A stretch of 64,000 nucleotides of DNA from Paenibacillus_E sp964253085 (GTDB lineage: Bacteria > Bacillota > Bacilli > Paenibacillales > NBRC-103111). The stretch is from the NCBI RefSeq assembly GCF_964253085.1, contig NZ_CAXUQH020000001.1, positions 4,464,001 through 4,528,000 on the forward strand, written 5' to 3'. The translations under genes and the position numbers were made by a program. The notes beneath the pieces were generated by a model. The model did not search any database. It was given only the letters and a program-made list of their open reading frames with translations, and had not been told where the DNA came from. Positions 62,079-64,000 of the stretch are shown in pieces; position 1 is the stretch's first letter; every line of letters begins with the position of its first letter.

Positions 62079-63173
62079 TTATTTTTCTTGAATTGCACCA
62101 TTAGGATTCGTGATCCATTTAGGCCCTACCCATGTATCAACCAAAAAACTCTCAGCAAATTTGCTGCGGAAAAGCCCAATGACATGAACCTTTTGCGGAG
62201 AAAGTACGAACGAAAGCGTACTGTCAGGGTGAGGCGAATCTTGAAGCGAAGTTGACTGTTGTAGAAGCAGATTCGTTTCTACTCGTTCTAAGTTCCCCAC
62301 CTGTTGCAGTTCCAACTGAATCCATTGTGGTCCAAGCCAAGTTTCAACCTGAAACCACTTCGTATCTGTCACATTGCCATAGGTGAGCCAATCCTCTTGA
62401 ACGGCAACGATTCGAACATCCTGCGGTGAGATCATCCCATTCAACCCCATAGTTGCATCCTTGGAGCTGTACATAGGCGTATTCTCAAATAAAGTAACGA
62501 CGCTTGGAAATCCAGGTTGAGATGGCGGTTTCATCTTGGACGCTTCCTGCTCGTATTTATTCATAACTTTGGCCATAATCGAAATGGCTTCCGCGTTCGT
62601 CAGGTTGTCTTTCGGCCGAAAATGGGTTTTCGTTGCGCTGTCTAACAAGCCGTCCCGATAGGCAGTTCGAACAAGTCCTTGATGCATTTCCCTAATGTCT
62701 TTGAAATCTAAGAAATCTTTACTCGCATCCAATTGCTTGTTATCCGCACTGCCTGGTACGATGCTAAACGACAGCAATTTAATTAATCCACCAACAGCCG
62801 TCTCGCGGTTCACATGTTGTGCATACATCGGAGCCAGATCATACACATAGCCTTTGAGCAGCTCGTTTTCCTTGCCCTTAGGCAGCTGTACACCCATCTT
62901 AATCATCGTTACCCAGTTTCCAATATCGATCGGCTCATCGTATCGCTCCGGGTTCAATACATAGAAGTAGAAGGAGTTCCACTCTTCTCTCGTGACCGGT
63001 CCTTCCATAGAACTGCCATCTTTAAACGGCACAATCCCTTGCTTGTAAGGCTTTAGCTCAGGCTCAATCCAATGAGCACTTGCCGCGTAAGTCAATAATG
63101 GAACCATCACTATCATGATTACGGACAGAATTATTACTTTTTTGATGAGTGGACCTACACCAGATTTACTCAA
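62079..63173 (-). CDS. secreted SLH-like protein with two SH3-like domains
   Basis: 364 residues starting at TTG 63173 (GGAGTGA 6 nt upstream). One N-terminal membrane segment (~10-32). Residues ~60-215 contain degenerate SLH-type repeats (ETAVGGLIKLLSFS, LVRTAYRDGLLDSATKTHFRPKDNLTNAEAISIM). Two related beta domains follow: ISPQDVRIVAVQEDW...TWLGPQWI and LSPQKVHVIGLFRSK...TWVGPKWI. The protein would be exported and bound to the wall or membrane. Role unknown. Monocistronic. Confidence 0.75.
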   Translation of the reverse strand: MSKSGVGPLIKKVIILSVIMIVMVPLLTYAASAHWIEPELKPYKQGIVPFKDGSSMEGPVTREEWNSFYFYVLNPERYDEPIDIGNWVTMIKMGVQLPKGKENELLKGYVYDLAPMYAQHVNRETAVGGLIKLLSFSIVPGSADNKQLDASKDFLDFKDIREMHQGLVRTAYRDGLLDSATKTHFRPKDNLTNAEAISIMAKVMNKYEQEASKMKPPSQPGFPSVVTLFENTPMYSSKDATMGLNGMISPQDVRIVAVQEDWLTYGNVTDTKWFQVETWLGPQWIQLELQQVGNLERVETNLLLQQSTSLQDSPHPDSTLSFVLSPQKVHVIGLFRSKFAESFLVDTWVGPKWITNPNGAIQEK

Positions 63174-63282
63174 ATGTCATCACTCCAAATCATTAAATTC
63201 TAATGAATTAGACGAAGAACACTGCAAAAAGTTTCCATTTCACCATCACTTAAGGAATATCAGTCGCCACGCAAAAATAAAA

Positions 63283-63297
63283 CCCGCCTTTCAGCGG
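63283..63297 (-). terminator. terminator of the UPF0597 gene
   Basis: On the minus strand CCGC and GCGG pair around TGAAAG, followed by GTTTTATTTTT. A short stem but a good T tail, 13 nt after the stop. Confidence 0.6.
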
Positions 63298-63309
63298 ATA
63301 ATTATCGAA

Positions 63310-64000
63310 CTATATATCTTTATTCAACATCATTTCGAGGACGAGCTTGTCCATGTCAGAAGTTGCTTCATTCCCAATCCGACAGAAATTGTCGATCGTT
63401 TTCTCGGTATCATTTTCGATAAAGCCATTCGTCGAGGAAATCGTCATTCCTTTGGAGGCAAGCAACGCAGATTGCACTGCTGCGCTCGTACAAGTTGCTA
63501 CTTTCATCGCACAGCCGCCTTTGGCACCATCACACATCATCCCCGTTACATTACCGAGCATGTTTTGAATCGCGGCTTTAATCTCGTTCTTCCCACCGCC
63601 GAGTAGATAGGTTATCCCGCAGCTAGCACCAGTCCCAGATACAGTGACGCCACATAACGCGGACAATCGACCAAATTTGGACTTGATGTGAATAGTGATC
63701 AAGTGACTGAGTGTGACGGCACGAATGAGCTTTTCTTCCGTAACACCAAGCTTCTCAGCTGCCGCGATAACAGGGTTCGTTGCTGCAATACCTTGGTTTC
63801 CACTTCCCGAATTTGCCATAACAGGCATGCTGGAACCCGCCATACGAGCATCCGATCCAGCTGCGGCAAGCGCCATGGCATGAGAGATTAAGTCATCGGA
63901 CAAAATGCCCTTTTGCACATTTTCTTTAATCGTTTTGCCAACTTCGAGACCATAGGCATGCGTTAATCCATCTAAACCAGCTTTACGGTTCAACTCAATA
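63310..64000 (-). CDS. UPF0597/L-cysteine desulfidase-family protein, partial
   Basis: The frame is open to the right edge; about 230 C-terminal residues of a usually ~430-residue protein are visible. NRKAGLDGLTHAYGLEVGKT, NSGSGNQGIAATNPV and the Cys-containing SALCGVTVSGTGASCGITY and MMCDGAKGGCAMK fit the serine-dehydratase-alpha-like family that uses a 4Fe-4S cluster. Known members degrade L-cysteine to pyruvate, ammonia and sulfide. The N-terminus and the gene's context lie outside the window. Confidence 0.9.
   Translation of the reverse strand, partial: IELNRKAGLDGLTHAYGLEVGKTIKENVQKGILSDDLISHAMALAAAGSDARMAGSSMPVMANSGSGNQGIAATNPVIAAAEKLGVTEEKLIRAVTLSHLITIHIKSKFGRLSALCGVTVSGTGASCGITYLLGGGKNEIKAAIQNMLGNVTGMMCDGAKGGCAMKVATCTSAAVQSALLASKGMTISSTNGFIENDTEKTIDNFCRIGNEATSDMDKLVLEMMLNKDI

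Overview
The window looks like chromosomal DNA of a Paenibacillus-type Bacillota. This is inferred from gene families and signals, not from a marker gene. The signs are strong GGAGG-type ribosome binding sites with frequent TTG/GTG starts, lipoprotein solute-binding proteins with MalF/MalG or LplB/LplC permeases, a YesM/YesN two-component pair, an S-layer-anchored GH27 enzyme, the xpaC-yaaN pair, HxlR regulators, a T-box leader and a ZTP riboswitch. No rRNA, tRNA, CRISPR array or intact transposon was found.

Layout. (1) 0-8.5 kb, minus strand: a polysaccharide-use operon with a solute-binding lipoprotein, two permeases, a GH43 enzyme and a secreted beta-propeller glycosidase cut by the window edge. 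It is preceded by an ArsR-like regulator gene. A perfect CcpA cre match overlaps the -35 box of the operon promoter. (2) 8.7-17.3 kb: a compact malonate decarboxylase operon (mdcA, mdcB-C fusion, mdcD-E fusion, mdcG, mdcH) led by a frameshifted carboxylesterase, with a divergent LysR regulator and no visible malonate transporter. (3) 17.6-22.4 kb: a 1563-residue GH27 alpha-galactosidase-like protein with X2 and repeated binding modules and three C-terminal SLH motifs. (4) 22.6-29.3 kb: a patchy accessory stretch with a small P-loop kinase, a 5' fragment of murD, two HxlR/oxidoreductase modules, a DUF3231 protein, a CDGSH protein, an IS110 transposase relic and several hairpin-containing intergenic repeats. 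(5) 29.3-42.2 kb: a CehA-type metallohydrolase, then a transport and sugar-modification cluster (LplB/LplC permeases, solute-binding lipoprotein, two DegT/DnrJ aminotransferases, a deacetylase-fold protein, a ceramidase-like protein) with a divergent GntR-solute-binding-protein fusion regulator. (6) 42.3-49 kb: a micro-gene and its phosphoesterase paralogue, a mannose-1-phosphate guanylyltransferase with two glycosyltransferase-like proteins, and xpaC-yaaN. (7) 49-55.7 kb: a second sugar ABC transporter with its YesN/YesM pair. (8) 55.9-64 kb: a DJ-1/PfpI-GNAT fusion behind a ZTP riboswitch, a LysE exporter, an aminoglycoside-phosphotransferase-like kinase, a frameshifted lipoprotein, a DUF1801 protein, asd behind a T-box leader, an SLH-like protein and a partial UPF0597/cysteine desulfidase.

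The strongest candidates for something undescribed are the ZTP riboswitch in front of the DJ-1-GNAT fusion, the mdcB-mdcC fusion that keeps an in-frame ribosome binding site for free MdcC, the 31-42 kb transport/aminotransferase cluster with its GntR-SBP regulator, and the intergenic repeat family of the 23-29 kb stretch. Two genes (carboxylesterase, DUF3221-like lipoprotein) carry single-base frameshifts that may be real or sequence errors.
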